Assembly (NCBI RefSeq): GCF_900105165.1
Contig: NZ_LT629740.1
Location: forward strand, 2,480,001 to 2,544,000
Reading direction: 5' to 3'
DNA length: 64,000 nt
From: Mucilaginibacter mallensis
Lineage (GTDB): Bacteria > Bacteroidota > Bacteroidia > Sphingobacteriales > Sphingobacteriaceae
Part shown: one piece after another, positions 16,785-25,663 of the stretch
How the letters are laid out: every line of letters starts with the position of its first letter
How positions within the stretch are numbered: the first letter of the stretch is position 1
The notes under the pieces: model-generated
What the model was told of the DNA's origin: nothing
The model's database searches: none
The model's input: only the letters and a program-made list of their open reading frames with translations
Made by a program: the position numbers and the translations under genes

Positions 16785-17918
16785 ATGATAGAGGAAGAAA
16801 AGAAAGAGCAGTCGGTTGAGCATTTTATGGAACTGATCAAACGCTCCAGGCGCGGCAAGTTTAAGATCTATATCGGCATGAGTGCAGGTGTGGGGAAAAC
16901 CTATCGTATGCTACAGGAAGCACATGCTTTAATGCGCAATGGTATAGATGTGAAGATCGGTTATATTGAAACCCATATGCGTAAGGAAACACAAGACCTG
17001 ATAGAGGGGCTTCCGGTTATACCGCGCCGTGATCTGTTTTATAAAGGAAAGCAGTTACAGGAAATGGACTTACAAGCTATTTTATCATTACGCCCCGAGA
17101 TTGTTATTGTGGATGAATTGGCTCATACCAATATAGAGGGCAGTAAAAATGAAAAACGCTGGCAGGATGTGGTGGAGATTCTGGATGCCGGGATTAACGT
17201 GATCAGCGCCATGAATATCCAGCATATTGAGAGCCTGTATGAAGACGTAAAATGCATTACCGGTATTGAGGTGAGCGAACGGGTGCCGGATAATGTATTG
17301 CGGCAGGCCGACGAAGTAGTTAATATCGATCTGACGGCTGATGAACTGGTCGCACGTTTAAGGGATGGAAAGATATATACCAACGATAAGATAGCCTTTG
17401 CGTTGCAAAACTTCTTCCAGAGTGAAAAGATCCTGCAATTGCGTGAACTGGCGTTAAAAGAGGTGGCCACACAGTTGGAAAGAAAGATTCAAACTGAAGT
17501 GCCTGGTTTATTGCAGGCTAGGCGTGAAAGATTGATGTGCAGTATCAGTACTAATAATGAAACGGCTAAGCTCATCATCCGGAAAACAGGCCGCCTTGCT
17601 ACTTATTACAATGCCAAATGGTTTGTGGTTTATATCCAGACGCCTAAAGAAAGCGCAGACCGCATTGGGTTGGCCGATCAGCGGCATCTCATCAACAATT
17701 TTAAGCTGGCTACCCAAATGGGTGCCGACGTGGTGCGCGTTAAAAGTAAGGTAGTGGCCAGTGGCATGCTCAAAGCGGTTGTTGATAAAAAGATCACTAC
17801 GCTTTGTATGGGTAAACCTCACTTATCTTTGCTCAGTATTATTTTAAAGACAGCCACTTTTAATGAGCTGTTGAAAACGCTGAGCAAATTAGATGTAGAT
17901 TTAGTAATATTATCATGA
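16785..17918 (+). CDS. kdpD: KdpD N-terminal sensor module without kinase domain
   Basis: 377 residues equal to the cytoplasmic N-terminal half of KdpD. The KdpD domain (~20-230) has a Walker A-type motif GMSAGVGKT at 31-39 and IVIVDELAHTN with Asp110/Glu111. A universal-stress-protein-like domain follows (~250-377). The four membrane helices, GAF-like and histidine kinase domains of full-length KdpD (about 890 residues) are absent, and the frame ends cleanly, overlapping the next gene by 4 bases (ATGA). It probably senses K+ or turgor-related signals (c-di-AMP binding is known for some KdpD USP domains) and passes them to the separately encoded kinase; that partnership is inferred from the overlap. 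Confidence 0.93.
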   Translation: MIEEEKKEQSVEHFMELIKRSRRGKFKIYIGMSAGVGKTYRMLQEAHALMRNGIDVKIGYIETHMRKETQDLIEGLPVIPRRDLFYKGKQLQEMDLQAILSLRPEIVIVDELAHTNIEGSKNEKRWQDVVEILDAGINVISAMNIQHIESLYEDVKCITGIEVSERVPDNVLRQADEVVNIDLTADELVARLRDGKIYTNDKIAFALQNFFQSEKILQLRELALKEVATQLERKIQTEVPGLLQARRERLMCSISTNNETAKLIIRKTGRLATYYNAKWFVVYIQTPKESADRIGLADQRHLINNFKLATQMGADVVRVKSKVVASGMLKAVVDKKITTLCMGKPHLSLLSIILKTATFNELLKTLSKLDVDLVILS

Positions 17919-19621
17919 TGAGAATGAATATTAAAACCAAACTTACGTTTGGCCTGCTTTTCCTGTTTGTCGTAATTATCTGCTTTGGGGTATTGGGTAT
18001 CTACTACGTTAACCGCTTGAGCAACGATGCCAGTAAGATATTAAAAGACAACCAGATCAGTGTGGAGTATTGCAGCCAGATGCTTAAAGCACTTGATGAA
18101 ATACCCGGGGATTCCTCAAAGATTGCTATTTTTGAAAAAAACCTTAAACTGGAAGAAAACAACATCACTGAGCCGGGTGAATTCGAGGCAACAGCAGAAG
18201 TGCGGTACCTATTTGAGCAGTTAAAAAAAGATCCCGCTGGCTTCGATAAAATCCGGGAGATGCACAAAGCCATTTTTAAGATTGATGATGTTAATGAAAT
18301 CGCTATTATTCATAAAAATGCACGTGCTTCTCATTATGCCACACAGGCTACGCTGTGGCTTACCGGTATTGTAACTGTTTTAAGTTTAGTAGCTTTTACT
18401 TTTGTAATTAACTTTCCTTCGGTAATTGCAAAGCCTATCCGGGAGCTAACAGAAGGGATCAAAGAAATCGCCAACAAAAATTACAGTAAACGAATACATC
18501 TGGAACAAAAAGATGAATTTGGTACGCTTGCTGATACATTTAATACAATGGCCGGGAAACTGGATGAATACGAACACAGCAACCTGGCGGAGATCAAGGC
18601 TGAAAAGGGCAGGATCGAGGCGATCATCAATAAAATGAATGACGGCATCATCGGGCTGAATGATAAAAACGAGATCCTGTTTTTTAATTCCGCTGCAGAA
18701 AGTCTTTTTGGGCTAAAGGAAAAGGATATTATAGGGTTTTACGCGGCCGATATTGCGATTCAGAATGATTTGCTCCGTACAGTTCTGCAAAATGAAACCA
18801 GCAAGCAGCTCAAAATATTTTTAGATAATAAGGAAAGCTTTTTTGTGCAGGAATCTATCCTGATACAGGCCGATAATGTTGTTGGCGGGCGGGTGATCAT
18901 CTTACGGAACATCACACCGTTTAAAGAGCTGGATGCCGCTAAAACCAATTTTATTGCCACTATATCGCATGAGTTGAAAATTCCTTTATTCGCCATCAAC
19001 ATGAGTACCCAATTATTGGAAGATAAGCGAATGGGAGAGATGAACAAAGATCAAACGGAGGTATTGGGAGCGATAAAAGCCAACGCGGAACGTTTATTAA
19101 AAATTACCGGTGAACTGTTGAATATGTCGCAAATAGAAACAGGGCGGATACAGTTAAAGATAGAACCTGTAATGCCCGAAGTAATGGTATTACGAGCTAT
19201 GCAGGCCGTTCAGCAACAAGCGGCTCAGTTTGGTGTGTCATTGCAGGAAAATATAGAAAAGGATTTACCACTTGTTGATCTAGATGAAGAAAAGACGGTT
19301 TGGGTGCTGATTAATTTCTTAAATAATGCCATTAAATATTCTTCAGAAAATGGAACGGTTGAAGTATGTGTAAAGAGAGAAAAGGAAATCATACAATTTT
19401 GGGTAGCTGATCACGGTAAAGGAATTGAAGAGCAGTATGTGGATCGTGTATTCGATAAATATTTTCAGGTTCCGGGAACAACGGAAAGATCGGGTACAGG
19501 ATTGGGATTATCGATATCCAAAGAATTTATTGAAGCACAAGGCGGGAAAATATGGGTAAACAGCAATTACGGCGAAGGCAGTACCTTTGGCTTTAACATT
19601 TTAGTTAACCCGCTAACATAA
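17915..19621 (+). CDS. HAMP-PAS sensor histidine kinase of the kdp cluster
   Basis: 568-residue membrane kinase. An N-terminal membrane helix (~9-30), an extracytoplasmic loop of ~110 residues, and a second helix (~145-167) precede a HAMP domain (PIRELTEGIKEIANKNYSKR), a PAS domain (~235-340) and the kinase core. The phospho-acceptor is His352 in ATISHELKIPLF, and the ATP lid shows the N box NFLNNAIKYS plus DHGKGIEEQYVDRVF and GTGLGLSIS. It overlaps the KdpD module gene by 4 bases and is followed after 9 bases by the response regulator, so the three form one signalling operon. It takes the place of the kinase half of KdpD. Confidence 0.92.
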   Translation: MMRMNIKTKLTFGLLFLFVVIICFGVLGIYYVNRLSNDASKILKDNQISVEYCSQMLKALDEIPGDSSKIAIFEKNLKLEENNITEPGEFEATAEVRYLFEQLKKDPAGFDKIREMHKAIFKIDDVNEIAIIHKNARASHYATQATLWLTGIVTVLSLVAFTFVINFPSVIAKPIRELTEGIKEIANKNYSKRIHLEQKDEFGTLADTFNTMAGKLDEYEHSNLAEIKAEKGRIEAIINKMNDGIIGLNDKNEILFFNSAAESLFGLKEKDIIGFYAADIAIQNDLLRTVLQNETSKQLKIFLDNKESFFVQESILIQADNVVGGRVIILRNITPFKELDAAKTNFIATISHELKIPLFAINMSTQLLEDKRMGEMNKDQTEVLGAIKANAERLLKITGELLNMSQIETGRIQLKIEPVMPEVMVLRAMQAVQQQAAQFGVSLQENIEKDLPLVDLDEEKTVWVLINFLNNAIKYSSENGTVEVCVKREKEIIQFWVADHGKGIEEQYVDRVFDKYFQVPGTTERSGTGLGLSISKEFIEAQGGKIWVNSNYGEGSTFGFNILVNPLT

Positions 19622-19630
19622 AATAAGTGT

Positions 19631-20983
19631 ATGACGATAGCAAATATATTATTGGTTGAAGATGAGCATGATGTTAGGCTGCTGTTAAAGCGGGTGCTTT
19701 CCCTGGAGGGCTTTGTAGTTTTTGAGGCCGAAAGCATAAAAGAAGCATCGAAACAATTGAACCATGAAAGTATAGACGTGGTATTATGTGATGTTAAATT
19801 GCCCGATGGTAATGGGGTGGAATTTATCAGTAAGATTAAAGCAACTCATCCTTATATTGAGATAATTGTGTTGACCGCTTATGGAAATATACCCGACAGT
19901 GTACAGGCAATCAAAAATGGTGCTTTTGACTATATTACCAAAGCCAATGATAACCAGCGTATTCTGCCCTTGCTATACCGGGCCCTGGAAAAAGTAAAAT
20001 TGGAAAAAAGGGTGGCCCAACTGGAGAAGCAAGCTGCAGAACGCTATGCCAATTTCGATTCTATCATAGGGAATTCGTTGGGTATTACACAAGCTAAAAC
20101 GCTTGCTGAATTGGCAGCGCCAACAGATGCGCCGGTATTACTTTTGGGTGAAACGGGCACTGGAAAAGAAGTCTTTGCCCAGGCAATCCACTCGGCAAGT
20201 AAAAGAAATACCAAAACCTTTCTTGGATTAAATTGCAGTGCATTTGGGAAGGATATTTTGGAAAGTGAGCTTTTCGGCCATAAGGCTGGTGCTTTTACCG
20301 GAGCCAATAAAGACAAAAAAGGATTGATTGAGGAAGCCAATGAAGGTACTTTATTTTTAGATGAAATTGGTGAGATGCCTTTGGATTTACAGGCGAAGCT
20401 GTTGCGGGTATTGGAAACCAGTGAATTTATCAAAGTTGGAGATACCAAGCAGGTTAAGGTCAATATCAGGATCATCGCAGCAACAAACCGCGATATTCAG
20501 CAGGAAATCAGTAACGGAAAATTCAGGGAAGACTTGTTTTACCGGTTGAACCTAGTCACTATAAGCCTGCCACCGTTAAGAGAACGGCAGGATGATATTC
20601 CCTTATTGGCCGAATATTTCTTAAAAAAACTCACACAGGATGCTTATCAGCAGGTAAAGGGCATGACAAATGCTTTTGTAGAACGGTTACAAAAAAATGA
20701 ATGGCGGGGAAATATCCGTGAGCTAAGAAATGTAATTGAACGGTCGTTGATAGTTTGCCAGAGTAGTGAATTAAGTGTAGATAATTTGCCGGTTGAATTA
20801 CAGTATCATACATCGTTAAAATCAAACACATTATCTGCATTTGACCTTTCGAGTGTTGAACGCTTACATATACATCGTGTATTGCAATATACAAAATGGA
20901 ATAAAACTCAAGCTGCCAAATTATTAAACATCAGTTCAGCTACACTTTATAGAAAAATTGAGGAATATAAGATAGAGGAATAA
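19631..20983 (+). CDS. NtrC-family sigma-54-dependent response regulator of the kdp cluster
   Basis: 450 residues in three parts. The receiver domain (1-120) has phospho-acceptor Asp54 in VVLCDVKLPDG. The AAA+ domain (~143-375) has Walker A GETGTGKE (173-180), the sigma-54-contacting GAFTGA loop (220-225) and Walker B LFLDEIGE (241-248). The C terminus is a Fis-type helix-turn-helix (KTQAAKLLNISSATLYRKIEEY). It should activate a -24/-12 promoter by ATP hydrolysis, in contrast to the OmpR-type KdpE that normally drives kdp. The palindrome at 10658-10676 is its candidate site. Confidence 0.95.
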   Translation: MTIANILLVEDEHDVRLLLKRVLSLEGFVVFEAESIKEASKQLNHESIDVVLCDVKLPDGNGVEFISKIKATHPYIEIIVLTAYGNIPDSVQAIKNGAFDYITKANDNQRILPLLYRALEKVKLEKRVAQLEKQAAERYANFDSIIGNSLGITQAKTLAELAAPTDAPVLLLGETGTGKEVFAQAIHSASKRNTKTFLGLNCSAFGKDILESELFGHKAGAFTGANKDKKGLIEEANEGTLFLDEIGEMPLDLQAKLLRVLETSEFIKVGDTKQVKVNIRIIAATNRDIQQEISNGKFREDLFYRLNLVTISLPPLRERQDDIPLLAEYFLKKLTQDAYQQVKGMTNAFVERLQKNEWRGNIRELRNVIERSLIVCQSSELSVDNLPVELQYHTSLKSNTLSAFDLSSVERLHIHRVLQYTKWNKTQAAKLLNISSATLYRKIEEYKIEE

Positions 20984-21285
20984 AGAATAAAATCTAATTA
21001 AATCGAGTAATTAAACTAAAAATGCTTACAAAGCTGACTGCGTGAAACACCAACAATAAAATTAAATAGCAATCGCCATAGTTAGGATAGTATCTTTAAA
21101 TCCTTTAAAAAAATGGTTCGAGAAGCTACCTCGAACCTATGCCTGTCTATTCAATTTCAATCAATTCGGGATGATCAAAGATTGCCGTATTTAATATTTG
21201 AATTTCAATGCAATGTTTTATATTTTCCAAAGCCTTATAATCTTTTAGTACCTGGTTAGAGCCTAGTTTTATGCACTTCCAATAA

Positions 21286-21317
21286 GAAATCGCATCAAAC
21301 AAGCATTAAAAAATTTA
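21286..21317 (+). repeat. 32-bp dispersed repeat, copy 1
   Basis: Matches 25299-25330 with two mismatches. In the plus-strand frame it reads KSHQTSIKKF, while the other copy reads NSHKTSIKKF, pointing to two remnants of one basic-protein gene family. Confidence 0.6.
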
Positions 21318-21652
21318 AACTGAAAATGATGCCAAAACATTGTAAATGGATAAATAAATTGTGATTCAAAGTAAAAATCGGATAAACGTTTTAAGCAAGA
21401 AAAACCGTTAATGAGCCCTGATTTTTAGAAATTGAAAAGGGTTCCACAAGAATTTAATGGATTTAAGACGCTATTATAATTGTAAACCAAGTCATCCTAC
21501 ATGGTTTTTTCCTTTGATGTAAGTAATATTGATTAATGAAAAATGCCTTATATAACGTATTCAAGGCTAATATCACAATACTAAGTTAGCCAATAACCTC
21601 AAATCATGGAGGAAAAGGTTCGAAATTTGTACAGTCAGAGCGACGCACGAAA

Positions 21653-21696
21653 CAAAAACCGCCCTTAAATCTCTTTAAAGGCAGTTTTTGTTTTTT
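21653..21696. terminator. Bidirectional terminator between convergent genes
   Basis: CAAAAAC (21653-21659) and GTTTTTG (21684-21690) form the base of a hairpin whose upper part pairs a CCTTTAAA-like and TTTAAAGG-like stretch imperfectly. A-rich and T-rich runs flank it, so it can stop transcription from both sides. Confidence 0.55.
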
Positions 21697-21800
21697 AGGC
21701 CATTTTTCTCAAATATTAACCTCTGTAGATCAGTAAATTATTGGTTCGAAGTCCTGACACCTCTGTCATTGAGTAGCGTAATAGTGGGACATCAAATAAA

Positions 21801-24290
21801 CTAATGAACACATTCCGAAAAGTCCGGTTCGATACTAATATTAGAAATCAGGACCTGACCACCAATGTTTTTACTGAAAAATAATTCGGCCTGGTTGCCA
21901 CTGATGGGGGTATTCCCCGTATTTAGAACCGCATTTACTTTAATCCAGGCAGCTTTAGCGATCGTGCCGGTGTCAAAACTGCCCGAAGCAATAACTTTAC
22001 GAGTGACCACATCACGTATCCCATAGCTAAGTACGGCACCGCTGCCTGTCGTAATATTTGTAGCAGTTGTTGGCAGGTTTCTGCGTGCTATGTAAAATTG
22101 CAACACGTAACACTGACCGGCTGCCAGATCAACTGGCTGTAATTTATCATCGCTTAAGGGCTGTGAAATAACATTTACGATAGTTCCGGCATTAATTGTT
22201 GAAAGGAAAGCGCATTGTGCCGATGATCCGGCACCTGTACTCCCTGAGATAGGGCCGTCTGTATTTTTGGCCGGATTCATTACGCCCGCGGTATTAGCTA
22301 TGATCCATCCGGAAGGTGCTATTATTTGTGACGGGCTGGCTGTTACAACAGGCGACTCGAACTTGCCGTTTTTCACAGTTACTGTACTTGCGGCTTTCGG
22401 TAACTCATACGGCGTTTGCAGCCATGCCTGGTTAAAGCTATAATAAACCCCGCTCGAAACAACATGTATAATACCATCGGGTGTTTGTACGCCTGCAAGA
22501 TATCCTGCCGGTTCGGCATTATAAGGCCCGGTAGTAAAATCCCCGGTATTGCCATAACCTTTCAATGATCTGGTAGCGCCGTCGGTCAATAACTTCATTA
22601 TCGGCCAGGTTTGGCCGCCATCGTAACTTAAGGCGGCAAACATACCACTGCCATTATAACTTTTGCCACCCTTATTGCTGAATGCCATGCCATTAGTCGC
22701 AAACGATACCAATAAAAGCGCGCCGGAGCTGAGTTGTTTGCATATAGCCCGCTGCCCTCCGCTGATTGCCGGAAATGGTGAAGCCGAATACCTCCAGGTT
22801 ATCCCATTATCGGTGGAAAGACTTTGGGGCATCATGCCATTAATATTATCCTGCCTCCCATAGGCTATGATAATATGAACCCCATTACGTATTGTTTCAA
22901 TTACAGCAGCGTGTATTCCGGCTATCATGTGTCCGGTACCACCCTGTACAAAAGCAGGTGTTGGTAAATTTGCGCCGCGGTCGGTCCAAGTTAGGCCATT
23001 GTCATCGCTATAGTGAATGGCTGTCCCGCCGCCATTTGCTGGGGTAGCGTCGCAAGCTACGATCAGCCGACCGCTTGCGGTGCGAAAGCCACTGATAACC
23101 TGATTACGGAAACCATGCGTGGTATTAATAGGCCGGGGGGTGCTCCAGTTAACACCGTTATCGGTGCTGGTTTGGAAACAATTTGCCAGGTTATCATAGT
23201 TTCCGTCGGCCCCAAAGCTCTGAAAATGATAGAGGGTACCATTATCATTAAAAAGTCCCGCACCGGTTTCATTGCGGGATGGGGTATCATAAAAAAGCGC
23301 AGGCTTGTCCCATGTTTTTGCACCTTTGCGCAGGCGACATGACAGCACCGTCATTTCGCGGCCTGTTTCGCTTACGCAGGAGAAAAAGATAGCCAGTAGA
23401 TCGCCATTGGGGCAATAAGTAATCGCCGGCTCATGATCATGGCTGTAAAACGGACCTCTAAGTGGTGATGGTAGTGTAAAATATTGTTGAGGCGTTGAAA
23501 AATACGGCATAGTTGATGGTACCTGCAGCTGAAAATCAGCCTCCGTTTGGGATACGTTCTTGGCCCATTCAGGTTTTTCGTCAGCAGAGGTCATATAAGG
23601 CGTTTTTAACTTTTGCCCGATAATCAGGCGAAAGCCAATGCAAGGGTTAATATCCCAGGGCAGGCTGCCCATGCGCACAGTCGGATCTGAGTAACCGGGG
23701 TACGCATTATAATCGTTGCCGCGGCTCACCCTGAATACACCTTTGGCACTTCCGACAGGATCAGTTTGTGCGTTGCCCGTGTATGGCCCATACCAATCGC
23801 TGGTCCATTCCTCTGCCCCGGATTGCATCATATCAAGAGCAAGTTTTCCAGCGTTATCTGCCGCATATTCCCATTCGGCTTCAGTTGGCAGCCGGTAAAC
23901 CATACCTGGCTGCGCAGGTGGATAGTTTTTATTCAGCCATGCTATAAACTTCTCCGCCTGCTCCCATGAAATATTGACGGCAGGCTCGTTATCGCCACTA
24001 ACAGCTTTATTAGTACTGCGGATGTGTGAGGGTTGAAAGCGTTCGAATTGTGCATTAGTTACTTCGGCAGTTGCCATATAATAGTTCTGGCTAATGGTAA
24101 CCTTGTGCTGCGGTGCGCTATCCCAAAAAACACCGTTTGGATAGGCTGTTGCCTTACCCATGTTAAAACTAATACCGCCTTGTATTTGATGAAATTTGAT
24201 ACCCATAGCATTTGTATAGGTAGCCTGGCCCGAAACAGCCCCGGAAGAGAATATGAGTGCCGCAAGTGTAAATATTTTATGTAACTGCAT
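21801..24290 (-). CDS. SUMF1-like domain fused to a sialidase (BNR) domain
   Basis: 829-residue secreted protein with signal peptide (MQLHKIFTLAALIFSSGAVSGQ). Residues ~25-230 are a formylglycine-generating-enzyme/PvdO-like fold (TNAMGIKFHQIQGG, YRLPTEAEWEYAADN, SRGNDYNAYPG, NPCIGFRLI). The catalytic cysteine pair of true FGE is not seen, so this part is probably a binding or PvdO-like domain. Residues ~265-640 form an exo-sialidase-like propeller with at least four Asp boxes (STDNGVNWS, SDDNGLTW, STDNGITW, SYDGGQTW). The last ~180 residues look like a beta-sandwich. It follows the GH16 gene after 67 bases on the same strand. Sialic acid need not be the substrate, since many bacterial BNR proteins act on other sugars. 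Confidence 0.78.
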   Translation of the reverse strand: MQLHKIFTLAALIFSSGAVSGQATYTNAMGIKFHQIQGGISFNMGKATAYPNGVFWDSAPQHKVTISQNYYMATAEVTNAQFERFQPSHIRSTNKAVSGDNEPAVNISWEQAEKFIAWLNKNYPPAQPGMVYRLPTEAEWEYAADNAGKLALDMMQSGAEEWTSDWYGPYTGNAQTDPVGSAKGVFRVSRGNDYNAYPGYSDPTVRMGSLPWDINPCIGFRLIIGQKLKTPYMTSADEKPEWAKNVSQTEADFQLQVPSTMPYFSTPQQYFTLPSPLRGPFYSHDHEPAITYCPNGDLLAIFFSCVSETGREMTVLSCRLRKGAKTWDKPALFYDTPSRNETGAGLFNDNGTLYHFQSFGADGNYDNLANCFQTSTDNGVNWSTPRPINTTHGFRNQVISGFRTASGRLIVACDATPANGGGTAIHYSDDNGLTWTDRGANLPTPAFVQGGTGHMIAGIHAAVIETIRNGVHIIIAYGRQDNINGMMPQSLSTDNGITWRYSASPFPAISGGQRAICKQLSSGALLLVSFATNGMAFSNKGGKSYNGSGMFAALSYDGGQTWPIMKLLTDGATRSLKGYGNTGDFTTGPYNAEPAGYLAGVQTPDGIIHVVSSGVYYSFNQAWLQTPYELPKAASTVTVKNGKFESPVVTASPSQIIAPSGWIIANTAGVMNPAKNTDGPISGSTGAGSSAQCAFLSTINAGTIVNVISQPLSDDKLQPVDLAAGQCYVLQFYIARRNLPTTATNITTGSGAVLSYGIRDVVTRKVIASGSFDTGTIAKAAWIKVNAVLNTGNTPISGNQAELFFSKNIGGQVLISNISIEPDFSECVH

Positions 24291-24357
24291 ATTATGTTAT
24301 GAACTGATGAAGCTATTAATTGTTCCTGCTATTTCAACGGATATACGTGCACATATT

Positions 24358-25143
24358 TTACCCAACCGGATTAGTCGGAATCTTGCCTGCAAAATCCGCC
24401 AAAGCAGTTGAGAGACGTATAGTTGCATCTCCCTTAATGGAATCCACAATATCCATTACTGCCACCGCCTCTCCGTCGACAGCAAACACCAGTGATTGCT
24501 GCGTCCATAAGACTGCATAATCATGATAGCCGTAAGATAAGTTATCGGTAAACAACTGGCCAAAACCAACCGCCTGGTGAACGGGTTTCCGGTGGTGCAA
24601 GGTCATGTGCGAATAGTTGGGATATTTTACTTCTGTAATATCAATTTCAAACGAATCGTCGGTAGTAAGCCAAAATGCGTTATTTATGCCTGCACCGTGC
24701 GCTGCCTTCATCCGGCATTCAAAATAACCATAGTGCTGCTTGAAGTTACTGTAAACATAGCCCGTTGACCAGGCTGCTTTGTGCCCTGTTACTGCTAATG
24801 TTTCCAGTATAAGCCCGTTACCATTTAAGGTTACACTTGCAGGTATGCGACATGATTTCAGTGTCGAATTATCATCTGATTGAATCGCCCAGTCCGAAGC
24901 CAATTCAGTCGGACCGCCAAAGTTGGCGAAAAAAAACGCAGGGATTTTTCCTGAACGGTATAAAGTAATGGAGACTTTATCAGCTGCGGCTACGGGTCGC
25001 CGCCGGCCAAAGGGTTGGTCGGGATTGTCCCAGGTTGCCGCGCCTAGTAAAGTAACCGGCTTGTTAACAGGCGAAGTGCTTTGCGCCCATATCGCGGCAT
25101 TAAAACATAACGTGATAAAAAACAAGGTGACAGCTCTTTTCAT
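24358..25143 (-). CDS. Secreted GH16-family glycoside hydrolase
   Basis: 261 residues with signal peptide (MKRAVTLFFITLCFNAAIWAQ). The retaining GH16 active-site motif ExDxxE is complete as FEIDITEV, with Glu166 (nucleophile), Asp168 and Glu171 (acid/base). YFECRMKAAHGAGINNAFWL just before it is the usual strand of the jelly roll. GH16 enzymes cleave beta-1,3 or beta-1,4 glucans and galactans, including laminarin, agar and carrageenan; the subgroup cannot be fixed here. It is the first gene of a two-gene leftward operon with the SUMF1-sialidase fusion. Confidence 0.88.
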   Translation of the reverse strand: MKRAVTLFFITLCFNAAIWAQSTSPVNKPVTLLGAATWDNPDQPFGRRRPVAAADKVSITLYRSGKIPAFFFANFGGPTELASDWAIQSDDNSTLKSCRIPASVTLNGNGLILETLAVTGHKAAWSTGYVYSNFKQHYGYFECRMKAAHGAGINNAFWLTTDDSFEIDITEVKYPNYSHMTLHHRKPVHQAVGFGQLFTDNLSYGYHDYAVLWTQQSLVFAVDGEAVAVMDIVDSIKGDATIRLSTALADFAGKIPTNPVG

Positions 25144-25298
25144 AATACAACTAATGGTCTCTTTATTAATATATTGTATGACAGATTTTGGCTAATAAGG
25201 TTTAGAAATAAGAAATTTTATGGAGATAATAAAAACTGAGTCTTTAATGATGATAAAAAGATATGATTTTGATTATTCATTATCGGCACTTCTAATTA

Positions 25299-25330
25299 GA
25301 ACTCGCATAAAACAAGCATTAAAAAATTTA
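25299..25330 (+). repeat. 32-bp dispersed repeat, copy 2
   Basis: Matches 21286-21317 at 30 of 32 positions. It forms the beginning of the Lys/Ala/Thr-rich fragment. Confidence 0.6.
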
Positions 25331-25476
25331 GTGCCAACAAATCAGCCGCAACTACTAAGGCTACGACTACTGCAAAGTCAGCTACGACTACAGCTAAAAC
25401 TGATGCAAAGTCAGCCTCCACTACCGGGAAATCTGATGCAAAGTATACAGTAAAAAAATCAACTAACAAAAAATAG
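25300..25476 (+). pseudogene. Lys/Ala/Thr-rich tail fragment (histone H1-like composition)
   Basis: A 58-codon plus-strand frame begins right after a TAG (25297-25299) and ends at TAG 25474-25476. It reads NSHKTSIKKFSANKSAATTK, then ATTTAKSATTTAKTDAKSAS and a basic tail KKSTNKK. Imperfect DNA repeats (GCAAAGTCAGC, GATGCAAAG) underlie it. The composition is that of the disordered C-terminal tails of bacterial histone H1-like or other DNA-binding proteins. No start or N-terminal domain is found, so it is probably the tail of a lost gene. Confidence 0.4.
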
Positions 25477-25663
25477 TATACAGTGAAGGGAAACCACAAG
25501 AGCCGGACTGCAAAACCTGTCGTTTAAGTGCAGAATTGAAGCGTCTAAAAGAGGTTTAAATCGACAATAGTATTGCGGTTATTTTTGAAAGTAATAAAAT
25601 TGGTAAAATTTAGTGTGCGTCTACCTCGTAAAACTGCTATATTTAGATGTTTAAACAATTAAT

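Larger units (their letters stand above)
20984..21800. other. Intergenic stretch with remnants and hairpins
   Basis: No intact gene lies in these 817 bases between convergent genes. A perfect 8-bp hairpin, GGTTCGAG (21115-21122) with CTCGAACC (21130-21137), has a 7-base loop and no T tract. Bases 21286-21317 match 25299-25330 at 30 of 32 positions, and both lie in a frame reading SHxTSIKKF. A bidirectional terminator is listed at 21653-21696. The rest is featureless and AT-rich. Confidence 0.5.
25144..25663. other. Intergenic region with a decayed Lys/Ala/Thr-rich frame
   Basis: Between the divergent GH16 and luciferase-like genes no intact gene is seen. The low-complexity fragment at 25300-25476 and the repeat at 25299-25330 are listed separately. 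GTTTAAAC near 25650 is a short palindrome close to the start of the next gene and may be chance. Confidence 0.45.

Noticed and set aside
21738..21765. Possible tRNA T-arm remnant (GGTTCGAAGTCC)
   Set aside because: The flanking bases do not form a T stem and no other tRNA part is nearby.
25296..25499. Minus-strand Val/Ala-rich hydrophobic frame
   Set aside because: It is the complement of the Lys/Ala/Thr-rich plus-strand frame; composition bias alone makes it look membrane-like.
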